Shown here piece by piece: positions 1 to 8,416 of a stretch of 64,000 nt of DNA (its first letter is position 1; each line of letters starts with the position of its first letter). A model generated the notes under the pieces. It made no database searches and had not been told where the DNA came from. It was given only the letters and a program-made list of their open reading frames with translations. The stretch is from the NCBI GenBank assembly GCA_002279825.1, contig NCCV01000003.1, positions 925,643 through 989,642 of the forward strand, given 5' to 3'. A program made the position numbers and the translations under genes. The DNA is from Sphingomonadales bacterium 12-68-11 (GTDB lineage Bacteria; Pseudomonadota; Alphaproteobacteria; Sphingomonadales; Sphingomonadaceae).

Positions 1-121
1 GGGTGAAATCGGGCGCGAAAACCCGCACGAGGCCGGCCAATGCCACGAGATGCAGCGTCGCAACGAGCGCCAGCAAGCCCCAGCGCGGTCCTTGTCGCCG
101 CTCAGGTGGCGTCGAACTCAT
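1..121 (-). CDS. N-terminal fragment of an unknown single-pass membrane protein
   Basis: An ATG at 121 opens a reading frame that runs off the left edge of the window, giving about 40 residues. After a short basic N-terminus (PPERRQGPR) there is one hydrophobic stretch (LLALVATLHLVALAGLV), so this is a signal anchor or a TonB-like N-terminal membrane segment. Its start lies inside the last codons of the upstream Crp-family gene (20-bp overlap), which implies co-transcription with that regulator. The rest of the protein is outside the window, so the family cannot be named. Confidence 0.5.
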   Translation of the reverse strand, partial: MSSTPPERRQGPRWGLLALVATLHLVALAGLVRVFAPDFT

Positions 122-866
122 CCCTCAGGCGTAGCTCGCCCGTGCCGTAGAGGTAAGTGGGGTCGAACCCGGCGAACCCCTCGAGCGCGGCGCGATCCGG
201 CACGTAGAGCGCGCCGCGGCGGAACTCGCCCAAGCCTTCCTTCTTGAGCTGGCGCAGCGCGCGGTTCATGTGGATCGCGGTGGTGCCGCACATGTCGGCG
301 AGATCGGCCTGGATAAGCGGCGTGCGCAGCCCGTCACGGCGGCCAAGTCCGACCAGATCGAGCCGGTGCCAGATCTCGCAGAACACGTGTGCGACGCGCT
401 TGACCGCGGTCAGTTGCTCGAGCTTGACGATCCACTCGCGGTGCACCGCCGCATCGAGCAGCGTGGCGAACCACAGGATGCGAGCGAGGTGCGGATCCCG
501 GATCGCCTGGCTCAGCCGGCGATGGCTGACGTAGCCAAGCCGCGCGTCGCCGAGCGTGATGACGTCGTGGTCGAGCCGCTTGAGCGCGAAAGAATGCAGA
601 TCGACGAAGTCGCCGGGCACGTTGATGCCGACGATGTAGCGGCGCCCGTTTTCCGTCACCGTGCGCAAGATATAGCCCTCGATCAGCATCGTGCTGCGTT
701 CGGCCAGGACGCCGCGCGCCAGCACCACGGTGGGCCCGGAAACCGTCACCGTTTCCTCGACCAGCGCTTCGATCAAGTCCTTCTCGTCCTCGGTCATCCC
801 GTGGCGCAAGCGGCCCATCAGGAAGCGCCCGGTCAAAGGATGTCGGTCGAGATCGTGTTGACTCAT
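102..866 (-). CDS. Crp/Fnr-family transcriptional regulator
   Basis: A 254-residue protein with the length and layout of Crp/Fnr regulators: an N-terminal cyclic-nucleotide-binding-type beta roll (about residues 20-140), a long dimerisation helix, and a C-terminal winged helix-turn-helix around residues 185-225 (QADLADMCGTTAIHMNRAL, followed by RQLKKEGL). No cysteine cluster typical of Fnr is visible, so oxygen sensing by an iron-sulfur cluster is unlikely; the effector is unknown. The gene overlaps the start of the membrane protein downstream, suggesting a two-gene unit. The family call is secure; the regulon is not deducible. Confidence 0.85.
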   Translation of the reverse strand: MSQHDLDRHPLTGRFLMGRLRHGMTEDEKDLIEALVEETVTVSGPTVVLARGVLAERSTMLIEGYILRTVTENGRRYIVGINVPGDFVDLHSFALKRLDHDVITLGDARLGYVSHRRLSQAIRDPHLARILWFATLLDAAVHREWIVKLEQLTAVKRVAHVFCEIWHRLDLVGLGRRDGLRTPLIQADLADMCGTTAIHMNRALRQLKKEGLGEFRRGALYVPDRAALEGFAGFDPTYLYGTGELRLRDEFDAT

Positions 867-973
867 TGCCAGAGAAATTGCCCCGCCCCCTGCTTGGTTC
901 CGGGATTTCGCCTAGCGCGGCCAAGCCTATGTTTCCACACGGTTCTTCATGCGGCGCCAGCCAACGCGATGCG

Positions 974-1005
974 AAGGCAGGGCGCCCGAGGTGACGCCCT
1001 GCCTT
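974..1005 (-). terminator. Hairpin terminator downstream of the autotransporter gene
   Basis: AAGGCAGGGCG (974-984) and CGCCCTGCCTT (995-1005) form a perfect 11-bp stem with a 10-nt loop. It sits just beyond the autotransporter stop codon and before the Crp gene. There is only a short T run on the leftward strand, so termination strength is uncertain. Confidence 0.5.
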
Positions 1006-1037
1006 CTCGAAGCGGCCGGGGCGACCGCTCCGATCCG

Positions 1038-4000
1038 TCAGAATCCGATGCGGACGGTCCCTCTCAGCGAGAACGCGGTCTCGCCGCGGCGCTGCTCGGC
1101 GCCGGCCTCGCCGCCGACCTCGAACAGCGTGCCGCCGCCCACCGCGCGGAGCCGCGCGTACCAGCCGGCTTCGTTCTCCTCGGGGTCGAGCGTGAACTCC
1201 TCCCCGCCTTCGAAGCGGGCGGTCGTGGAGCCGAGCGCGCCGCCGACGACTTCGCGCCAGCCGCCTTCGGTCTCGACCCGGAACCAGCGGGTGTCGGGGC
1301 CACGGCGAAGCAGGTTGCCGCTGCCCTGCCCGATCACGTCGAAGCCGACCGCCAGGCCGGCATTGGCCGCCAGTTCGTCGCTGTCGCGCTCGTCCACGAT
1401 GAGGTCGAGCGCCTCGTCGCCGCCGGTATCGGTATAGCCGTCCTCGCTCAGCGTCAGGTAGTCGATGCTGACGGTGGGCCGGAAGAACAGCGATCCGCGG
1501 CGGCCTTCGTAGGACGCCCCGGCGCTGAAAGTCATCAGCGTACCGTCCCAATCGCTTTCCGAGGTCCGCTCGATCGTCTCGCCATCGACCGTGCCCTGCA
1601 AAGTGCGCCGCCCGCTGAAGCTCGCCAGGCCCGCCGAACCACGCGCGAAAGCGCTCAGCCCGCCCCACTTGCCGCGCCAGTAGGCCGCCAGTTCGTAGGT
1701 GTCGGACTGGACGTTGTTGTACTGCGTGCCGTTGTCGTAGTCGTTCCAGAACCAGGTCGCGCCCACGCCGAAAGCGCCGAACGCGGTGTCGATCTCCCCT
1801 GCTGCCGAGAAGCCGAGGCCGCCGAGGTTGTAGGCGGCGGTATCGCCTTCGTCCTTCTCGCTCGACCAGCCGGCGGTGCTGAGGATGACATCCAGGCCGC
1901 CAAGCGAATAGACCGGGCTTTGCGGGTCTGCCGCCTGCCGGCCGAAGGTGCGCGTTCCCAGGCTCACGCCTTCGAACGCCGCGCCGGCGTGATCGGGCAG
2001 CATCTGACGGACCAGGCCGCGGAACTGGTCGCCGTCGGTGATCGCGAGGAACAGGTCCTCGACGTCGTCGTCTTCGTTGATCGCCGCGAAAATCGCATCA
2101 TAGGCAGAGGCCTGCGAGCGGTTGAGCTCGAGATCCTCGGCGCTCTTCTTGGCGATGTCGATGGCTATGGTATTGGCCGGGGCGTTGGTCGCGACCGATG
2201 CCTTGAACATGAACGGCAAGAAGTCGGTGTCGGTTTCAAGGTCCGCGCGTCCCGTGATCGTACCCGCCTGCAGCACCGTATAGCGGCCCTCGGCATCCTC
2301 GGTATCGCCCAGCGACAGCAGCAGTGTCGCCCCATCGGCGAAGCTGGCCGTGCCCGCGACTGTGTAAAGCGAACCTTCACCCGCGGTCTTGTCGAGGGTG
2401 GCATGGAGCGTGCCGCTGGCGCCGACCGACAGTGAGCCGATCGACACCGGCTTGGCGATCGACAGCGCGCCGCCGCTCACCGTCACCGCGAGATTGCCGG
2501 CGTTGACGAGGTCCGCGCTGAAAACCGAGGTGCCGGCGATCGACAGGCTGTCCGCGCCGCCGCCGAAATCGACCGAGCCGCCCAGCCGCGAGGCGCCGAC
2601 CAGGCTGACGAGGTCGTTACCCGCGCCGAAGGTCACGTCGCCGCTGTGAACGGCGTCGCCCGACAGGTTCAGGGTATTGTTGCCGGTGCCGAAGCTGATG
2701 TCGCCGGTTACCGTGCCGTCGGCCACGTCGAACAGGTCGTTGCCGGTGCCGAAGCGCACATCGCCGGCGATCGACGGCGCGGTCACGCCGGCCGCGACCA
2801 GGGTCTGGCGGACGGTGGCGCCCGAAGTGTTGGCCGACAAGTCGATCGCGATATGGTGATCGGCCTCCTCGTCCTCATCGAGATCGGTCGCCGAAATCGT
2901 GCCGCTGTTCTCGATCAGCGTCACGCCGCCGCTGAGATCGCGTATCGCGGTCGCGATACCGGTCGTGCCCGAGGCTGTCGCCTTGATCGTGCCGCTGTTG
3001 CGGATCGTGGCCACCGAAGCGCCCTGGTCGATGCGCAGTGCCGTCGCCCGCGAGTTCGCGGTGTTGCCGGTCGTCGCGCTGACGGTGCCCGAGTTGCGCA
3101 CTTCGGGGACCGTCGCACCGCTGCCGATGCGCAGCGCGGTGGCCGCCGCATCGACCGTGCTTGCCGATATGGTTCCGGAATTGTGCAGGCCGTTGGTGAT
3201 CGTCACCGCGCCGCCGCGCCCGCCGATGACCAGCCCGTTGCCGTCCACGCCGGTATAGACCCCGGCCCCGGTTATGTTGCCCTGGTTGATGAAGCCGTAC
3301 GCCGGCGAGGTGCCGGCCACGGCCCCGATCGTGATCGCCCGGTCGGTCGCACCGATCGCCATCGCCGGAGCTGCGCCGAACGAGCTGACGGCGGCGTTGC
3401 CTTCCTTGTCGTCGTCGATCCCGTCGTCGTCCTCGTCGTTGTCGCTGGTGCTGTTATTGGCGGGCGCCACCGCCAGCACGATGCCTCCAGCGACATTGCC
3501 TTCGATCAGGACCCCGATGCCGCCCTGCAGCAGGTCGTCGGCGTCGAGGTTGGCGGTGCTCGCGGGAGCGGCGGTGTAGCGATAGCCGCTGGAGGAGATC
3601 GCGCCCTGGATCACCATGGCGCCGCTGACGTCGCCGGTGAAGCGTGCGCCCACCGCCTGATCGCCGCGCACGGTGACGACCCCGGCCAGCCGGACGTTGC
3701 CGGCAATCGCCGCCGTATGCACGCCGACGGCCCGATCACCCGCTACCGTGGTCGTGCCGTTGTGCGTGAATTCGCCGTTCTGCAGGCCGCCCAGCCAGAT
3801 GCCCGCCGAATCGTTGCCTTCGACGGTAATCGTGCCGTTGTTGACGATGCGGCCGGTATGCGTGCCCGCGGTACGGATCCCGAAGCGGTTGGCACCGAGC
3901 GCGAACGGACCGTCGAGATCGCCATCGTTGTTGGCGTCGGTCGGGGAGTAAGTCTCGTCGATGACGATCGTGCCAGTCGCGGCGTTCACGATCTCGCCGG

Positions 4001-4274
4001 TCACGCCGGCTTCGGCGTGGATGCCGACCGCGCCGTTGCTGTTGCTGATGGCAATGTCGCCTTCGTTGGTGACGTTGTGGTTGCTGTCCAGGGTGACCGC
4101 GGTGCCGGTGGTGGGCTTAACCGAACCATCATCGGTGATGGTGATCGCATCCGGCGTACCGGCCTTGACTGTCGAGGTCCGGACCGGTGTGGTGATCGCG
4201 GTCGAAATGGTCTCGGCCGCCGCGGGCGCGGCGAGCGCCAGGACGGCGGTGCTGGCAAGCAGGTAACGATGCAT
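1038..4274 (-). CDS. Autotransporter (type Va secreted) outer-membrane beta-barrel protein
   Basis: 1078 residues. A signal peptide (residues 1-20, ending APAAAE) is followed by a long passenger rich in NSGTI/NNGTI-type repeats typical of right-handed beta-helices (about 60-560), glycine-aspartate repeats (GTGNNTLNLSG-like, about 500-580), and a C-terminal beta-barrel of about 280 residues ending in the aromatic residue F (RGTVRIGF), the usual signal for BAM recognition. Two acidic loops in the passenger (residues 113-122 and 278-291) resemble EF-hand-type calcium-binding loops. It lies 90 bp downstream of, and on the same strand as, a FecI/FecR/TonB-receptor set and may be read through from it. 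The passenger ligand or activity is unknown. Confidence 0.88.
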   Translation of the reverse strand: MHRYLLASTAVLALAAPAAAETISTAITTPVRTSTVKAGTPDAITITDDGSVKPTTGTAVTLDSNHNVTNEGDIAISNSNGAVGIHAEAGVTGEIVNAATGTIVIDETYSPTDANNDGDLDGPFALGANRFGIRTAGTHTGRIVNNGTITVEGNDSAGIWLGGLQNGEFTHNGTTTVAGDRAVGVHTAAIAGNVRLAGVVTVRGDQAVGARFTGDVSGAMVIQGAISSSGYRYTAAPASTANLDADDLLQGGIGVLIEGNVAGGIVLAVAPANNSTSDNDEDDDGIDDDKEGNAAVSSFGAAPAMAIGATDRAITIGAVAGTSPAYGFINQGNITGAGVYTGVDGNGLVIGGRGGAVTITNGLHNSGTISASTVDAAATALRIGSGATVPEVRNSGTVSATTGNTANSRATALRIDQGASVATIRNSGTIKATASGTTGIATAIRDLSGGVTLIENSGTISATDLDEDEEADHHIAIDLSANTSGATVRQTLVAAGVTAPSIAGDVRFGTGNDLFDVADGTVTGDISFGTGNNTLNLSGDAVHSGDVTFGAGNDLVSLVGASRLGGSVDFGGGADSLSIAGTSVFSADLVNAGNLAVTVSGGALSIAKPVSIGSLSVGASGTLHATLDKTAGEGSLYTVAGTASFADGATLLLSLGDTEDAEGRYTVLQAGTITGRADLETDTDFLPFMFKASVATNAPANTIAIDIAKKSAEDLELNRSQASAYDAIFAAINEDDDVEDLFLAITDGDQFRGLVRQMLPDHAGAAFEGVSLGTRTFGRQAADPQSPVYSLGGLDVILSTAGWSSEKDEGDTAAYNLGGLGFSAAGEIDTAFGAFGVGATWFWNDYDNGTQYNNVQSDTYELAAYWRGKWGGLSAFARGSAGLASFSGRRTLQGTVDGETIERTSESDWDGTLMTFSAGASYEGRRGSLFFRPTVSIDYLTLSEDGYTDTGGDEALDLIVDERDSDELAANAGLAVGFDVIGQGSGNLLRRGPDTRWFRVETEGGWREVVGGALGSTTARFEGGEEFTLDPEENEAGWYARLRAVGGGTLFEVGGEAGAEQRRGETAFSLRGTVRIGF

Positions 4275-4364
4275 TGAGAATCCCTCACAGATCGGTGTCG
4301 ATCTGGAAGACGGAGCCGGCGCCGCGCAGCCTTGGCCGGCCCGAGAACCGCGGCTGCGCCGAAC

Positions 4365-6800
4365 TCAGAACGCGGCGTCGATCCCGATGCGGATCGTGCG
4401 CGGGCGCAGCGGGGTAACCTGGCTGCGCCCGATCGTGAACGGCGTGCCGAGGGCGAAGCGGTTGCCCTCCTCGTCGGTCAGGTTGGTCAGGCCCAGAGTC
4501 AGCCCGAGCGCCTGGCGGCCGATCCGGACGGTCAGCCCGGTATCGACGTAGTCGCCCTGTTCCTCGCCCAGTTCGGGCCCGATCCCGAGCCGCGAGCTGC
4601 CGATGTAAGTCGCCCAGCCTTGCACGGTCAGCTCGAGGCCGCGCCCGAGCGGACGCCAATAGTCGAAGCCTATGCGGCCCGACAGGTCGGCCACGTTGGG
4701 CACTTGCGTGATCCGGTCGAGCACGGCGCGCGGCAGATCGGCGAAGCCGCCGGTGAATACCGGCACGCCGAGAAACACAGCCGCGTTCTGGAGCAGGATT
4801 GGCGAGGGCTGCTCGATGCGGCTGTCATTGTAGGTGAAACCGCCGTCGATCCGCAGGTTCGGCGTGACCCTGACGCCGGCCGAAGCGGTCACCGTCCAGA
4901 TGCGGCCGTCGCCGATGTTGGCGGTGCTGGGGAACCCCGCGCTGTCGATGAAGTCCGCCTGGATGTCGTTCCAGCGGGTGTATGAAACGCTCGCCGCGAG
5001 GTCCAAGGCGCCGTGCCGGCTGCGCCCCCGGCGCGCGCCCAGCTCGAAGGTCGCGATGTGATCGTTGCTGAAGCGGTTGAGAAAGTTGCCCGCGATCGCC
5101 AGCCCGCCCGGTCGCAAGCCCTCCTGGTAGCGGACGAATACGGTCGTATCCGGAAGCACCGAGGCCGCGAGAGAGGCTGAAGGCAGGAACACGTCCTCGA
5201 CCCGGCTCATCGTGACTTCACGCCCGGCCGCGGCGAACAACGGCGCCACGTCCTCGCCCTCGCCGCTCAGCCGGGTGCGCGTGTAGCGCCCGCCGGCCGT
5301 CGCGGTGACGCCGCCCGACACCCGCAGCGTGCCTTCAGCGAAGGCCGTCGTCTCGTCGACGACATTGGTCACGCCAGTGACCGAATTAAGCGCGTCGGGC
5401 GGCCCGAGTGTGCGGGTCAGGCGCGTGCGGTTGTGGGTAAAGCTGACCCCGGCGAGCCAGCCGAACCGGTCACTGAGCGGCTGCCAGATGCGCGTCTCGT
5501 TGGCGACCATGTCGGTATCGTTCTGCTGCACGAACAGGCGCGGCGGCAGCGCCGGCAGAGTCGCGTCGTAGCGCTCCTCGAGATTCTGCCCGGTAACTCC
5601 CGTCGAGGACTTGAACAGTACTTCGCCGAGCTGCCCGGTCACCACCAGTTGGCCTTGCCGGTAGCTCGCCTCGTAACCCTCGGTGACCGTCGAGGCGCGT
5701 GTCAGCGGCGGGCCATCGCGGTCGGCGTACTGGCTGTCCGCCCCGTCGGTCTGCTGGGCGATGCCGATCAGGTCGACCGTCCAGCCCGCGCCGACTTCGA
5801 ACCGCGCCGCCGCGCGCCCGCTCAGAACCTCGGTGCGGTTGACGTCTTCGCGGCCGAGTGCGGGCTTGTCGATATAGCCGCCCTGGGTCTCGGCATTGAC
5901 CGTGAACCGCAGCGCTGCGCGGTCGCCGAGCAGTGGCAGGTTGGCGGTCAGGCTGGCATCGCCCCCGGCCGCGCCGTGCTGGGTCGCGCTGCCGCCGATC
6001 ATGCCCGACGCGGCCACGAGTTCGCTCACCGGTTCGTTAGGCACCAACCGCACGATGCCGCCCAGCGACCCGGCACCGTAAAGCGTCCCCTGCGGCCCTT
6101 CGAGCACTTCCACGCGGGCCAGGTCGGACAGGCGCAAGTCCGGATCGGGCGCGTTGTAGCTGAGGCGCAGATCGCCGATGTATTGGCCGACGGTCGACTG
6201 GGTCGGCCCTGTGAAGCTCGAATCGGCGATGCCACGGATGAACAGCTTGTTGCGGCCGCTGCCGAGATAGGTCGAGGAAACCGTCGGCACGCGCTGGATG
6301 ATCTTGTCGGTGCCGCCGACCCCGCCGAACATCAGCTCCTCGCCGTCGACCATCGAGACCTGCCCGGCGAACTCGCTCAGCGCGGTGTCGCGCTTGCTGG
6401 CGGTGACCACGATGTCCTCGCCCTGCGCTGCGAGCGGGGCGGCCGAGAGCGAGGGATCCGGCCGAGGCGCGGCGGACCGCGCGCGCGGCTGAACGAACGG
6501 TCGCGGCGGCGCCAGCGCGACCAGCCGCCAACTGTTAGACCCAGTGGCGACAGCGCGGGCACGCGCCGCGCGCGCCAGCAGCGCAACGGCTTGCGAAGGC
6601 GAAGCATGCGTCCGGATGGCCGGCACGCGGCGGTCGGCGAGCGCGCGATCGGTGATGACGATGCTCGCGCCCGTCTGGTGCGCGAGCGCGATGGCGGCAT
6701 CGCCGGCCCTTCCGGCAGGCACGTCGACAGACACGCTCTGCGCATAGGCAGGCGCGCTCAGGCTGATCGCCGCGATGCCGATCCACCAGGCCGAACGCAT
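4365..6800 (-). CDS. FecA-like TonB-dependent receptor with STN signalling domain
   Basis: 811 residues from the ATG at 6800, chosen because a signal peptide (MRSAWWIGIAAISLSAPAYA) follows it and because it starts 2 bp after the FecR stop. Residues about 22-95 form an STN (secretin/TonB short N-terminal) domain, the module that contacts an anti-sigma factor. A TonB-box-like EDIVVTAS and plug domain (VEVLEGPQGTLYGAGSLGG) precede a 22-strand-type barrel ending in GIDAAF. With the upstream sigma and FecR genes it forms a standard cell-surface signalling unit: ligand binding outside triggers FecR to release the sigma factor. The substrate is not evident; siderophore and non-iron ligands are both possible. 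Confidence 0.88.
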   Translation of the reverse strand: MRSAWWIGIAAISLSAPAYAQSVSVDVPAGRAGDAAIALAHQTGASIVITDRALADRRVPAIRTHASPSQAVALLARAARARAVATGSNSWRLVALAPPRPFVQPRARSAAPRPDPSLSAAPLAAQGEDIVVTASKRDTALSEFAGQVSMVDGEELMFGGVGGTDKIIQRVPTVSSTYLGSGRNKLFIRGIADSSFTGPTQSTVGQYIGDLRLSYNAPDPDLRLSDLARVEVLEGPQGTLYGAGSLGGIVRLVPNEPVSELVAASGMIGGSATQHGAAGGDASLTANLPLLGDRAALRFTVNAETQGGYIDKPALGREDVNRTEVLSGRAAARFEVGAGWTVDLIGIAQQTDGADSQYADRDGPPLTRASTVTEGYEASYRQGQLVVTGQLGEVLFKSSTGVTGQNLEERYDATLPALPPRLFVQQNDTDMVANETRIWQPLSDRFGWLAGVSFTHNRTRLTRTLGPPDALNSVTGVTNVVDETTAFAEGTLRVSGGVTATAGGRYTRTRLSGEGEDVAPLFAAAGREVTMSRVEDVFLPSASLAASVLPDTTVFVRYQEGLRPGGLAIAGNFLNRFSNDHIATFELGARRGRSRHGALDLAASVSYTRWNDIQADFIDSAGFPSTANIGDGRIWTVTASAGVRVTPNLRIDGGFTYNDSRIEQPSPILLQNAAVFLGVPVFTGGFADLPRAVLDRITQVPNVADLSGRIGFDYWRPLGRGLELTVQGWATYIGSSRLGIGPELGEEQGDYVDTGLTVRIGRQALGLTLGLTNLTDEEGNRFALGTPFTIGRSQVTPLRPRTIRIGIDAAF

Positions 6801-6802
6801 GC

Positions 6803-7723
6803 CTATCCCGCCCCGATCTCCCACGCCTCGCCGGTGTGGCGAATGGTGACGCCGAGCAAGGCGCCCACCGTGCGCGGATCGGCTTTCACGCGGTCGAGCA
6901 CCAGGCTGCCCGATACGCTGCGTTCGGCGGCGCGCGGTGCCACCACGAACGCCACGCCGGTCGCGCGCGACAGGTCGCTCGCGACCTGGACCAGCGGCGC
7001 GTCGCGGAACGTCAGGCGCCCGCGCTGCCATTCGCCGACTTCGGCCAGCGGGATCAAGCCCACCTCGTAACGGTCGGAGCCGCTTGCGCTGGTCAGGCGC
7101 TGACCCGGATCGACCTGGACGTTCTGCTTGTCCGGATTGAACACCACGGCCCCTTCAGACACCGCCAGCGCCATCCCTGCGGCGCTGTGCGTCACGTCGA
7201 ACACGGTGCCCACGTCCACCAAGGTATCTTCCCCAACCGTCAGCCGGAACGGCGCCGAAGGATCGTGCTCGATGGTGAACAGGGCCTGGCCGCGCTCGAG
7301 CGAGGCCAGCCGCGAATCGCGGCGGTCGAGCACCAGCCGCGACCCGCCGCCGAGCGCGATCTGCCCGCCGTCCGCCAGCGCGATGACGCGCGTTTCGCCC
7401 GGCGCGGTTTCGACCGTGTAGGTCCCGCCCCGGCCGTTCCAGACGCCGAGCGCGACGACGGCCACGAGCGAGGCGGCAAGCGCTCCGCCAAGCCAGCGGC
7501 GGCGCGTCCAGCCCGGCCGAACCGCGTCATTGGCCGGCAGCGAAATGGCGGGCAGCACGTCCGCGGCATCGGCTACCGCGAGCGCGACGGCGTCATAGGC
7601 CCGCGCATGCGCCGGGTCGGCCGCCAGCCAGGCGGTGAAGGCGTCCCAGTCCTCGAACTGCGGATCCCCGGTGCGCACCGCCCACGCGGCCGCGGCATCG
7701 CGGATCGCCTCGTCATGCGCCAT
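6803..7723 (-). CDS. FecR-like transmembrane anti-sigma factor
   Basis: About 306 residues from the ATG at 7723, preferred because AGGAGG lies 8 nt upstream; a TTG overlapping the sigma stop codon would lengthen it by 14 residues but has no such site. The N-terminal region (AWAVRTGDPQFEDWDAFTAWL) is the DUF4880-type sigma-binding domain, a single membrane helix follows (GALAASLVAVVALGVW), and the periplasmic FecR domain contains TAPGETRVIALADGGQIALG-type sequence. It should pass the signal from the STN receptor immediately downstream to the sigma factor immediately upstream. Confidence 0.87.
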   Translation of the reverse strand: MAHDEAIRDAAAAWAVRTGDPQFEDWDAFTAWLAADPAHARAYDAVALAVADAADVLPAISLPANDAVRPGWTRRRWLGGALAASLVAVVALGVWNGRGGTYTVETAPGETRVIALADGGQIALGGGSRLVLDRRDSRLASLERGQALFTIEHDPSAPFRLTVGEDTLVDVGTVFDVTHSAAGMALAVSEGAVVFNPDKQNVQVDPGQRLTSASGSDRYEVGLIPLAEVGEWQRGRLTFRDAPLVQVASDLSRATGVAFVVAPRAAERSVSGSLVLDRVKADPRTVGALLGVTIRHTGEAWEIGAG

Positions 7724-7761
7724 GGTTGGTGCCTCCTGACCCAATGACGGAATCGTTTCGC

Positions 7762-8301
7762 TCAAGCCTCATCGAGCCGCTCCTTGAGCTGGGCCAGCGC
7801 CGCGTAGGCGCGTCGCAGATCGCTTTCGATCGTGCTCAGGCTCACGCCGAATTCCTGCGCCAGCAGGCGCTGCGCGATCCCGTCGACGCGGTGGCGGCGG
7901 AAGATCGCCGCGGGGCGTGCGCCAAGTGCGTCCAGCGTCTCTGCGACGAGCCGGGCGTGTTCGCGCCCGATCAGGTGCCGCTCGACCGAAGGCGCATCGG
8001 AGACACCGGGCGTGGTGCCGTCGTGCGTATCGGTCCAGGCGCGCTCGCGACGCTCGGCCTGGCGGACCGATCGATACCGATCGATCATCAGCAGGTCGGC
8101 CGTGCGAAACAGGTAGGACAACGGCGCCGCAATCGGCCCGGCGAGGCGTCCGGACTCGCGCTGGGCGATCTTCAGCCAGACTTCCTGCAGCAGGTCGTCG
8201 GCCGCATCGCCGGCCCCGCGCGCGACCAGGAAGCGCCTTAAGCGCTCCCGGTTCTCGAGGAATACCGCCTCGAGGCCAGCGCGGGAATCGTTCGCTGCCA
8301 C
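7762..8301 (-). CDS. FecI-like ECF RNA polymerase sigma factor
   Basis: The protein (about 179 residues from GTG 8301; a longer frame begins at GTG 8376 but adds a non-conserved tail) has sigma region 2 (GDAADDLLQEVWLKIAQRES, then a LSYLFRTADLLMIDRYR core) and region 4 with a helix-turn-helix (AQEFGVSLSTIESDLRRAYA). It is the first gene of the sigma-FecR-TonB receptor set, and its stop codon is about 39 bp from the FecR start. Such sigmas direct transcription of the adjacent receptor operon. The start codon is the main uncertainty. Confidence 0.85.
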   Translation of the reverse strand: MAANDSRAGLEAVFLENRERLRRFLVARGAGDAADDLLQEVWLKIAQRESGRLAGPIAAPLSYLFRTADLLMIDRYRSVRQAERRERAWTDTHDGTTPGVSDAPSVERHLIGREHARLVAETLDALGARPAAIFRRHRVDGIAQRLLAQEFGVSLSTIESDLRRAYAALAQLKERLDEA

Positions 8302-8416
8302 GTTTGTCCGAGACCTGATCGAAGGGCGCCGTGCATAGGCGCCGCTTCGCGGATTTGGAAGTAAGGTGACATCCACGAGCGCCGGCGAGGTCTGGCCCGA
8401 GCGAGCTTCCGCCGGG

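Noticed and set aside
270..2435. 721-codon open frame antisense to the Crp and autotransporter genes
   Set aside because: Spans two clear genes and their intergenic terminator; composition is arginine/alanine-rich as in antisense shadows.
3380..3450. Short triplet-like GTC/GAC repeats considered as a microsatellite
   Set aside because: They encode the acidic calcium-loop-like segment of the autotransporter passenger and are not a perfect tandem array.
2646..4277. Long open frame antisense to the autotransporter
   Set aside because: High-GC third-position effect. The encoded protein is a low-complexity mix of R, G, A, V and D without domain features, while the opposite strand has a signal peptide and family motifs.
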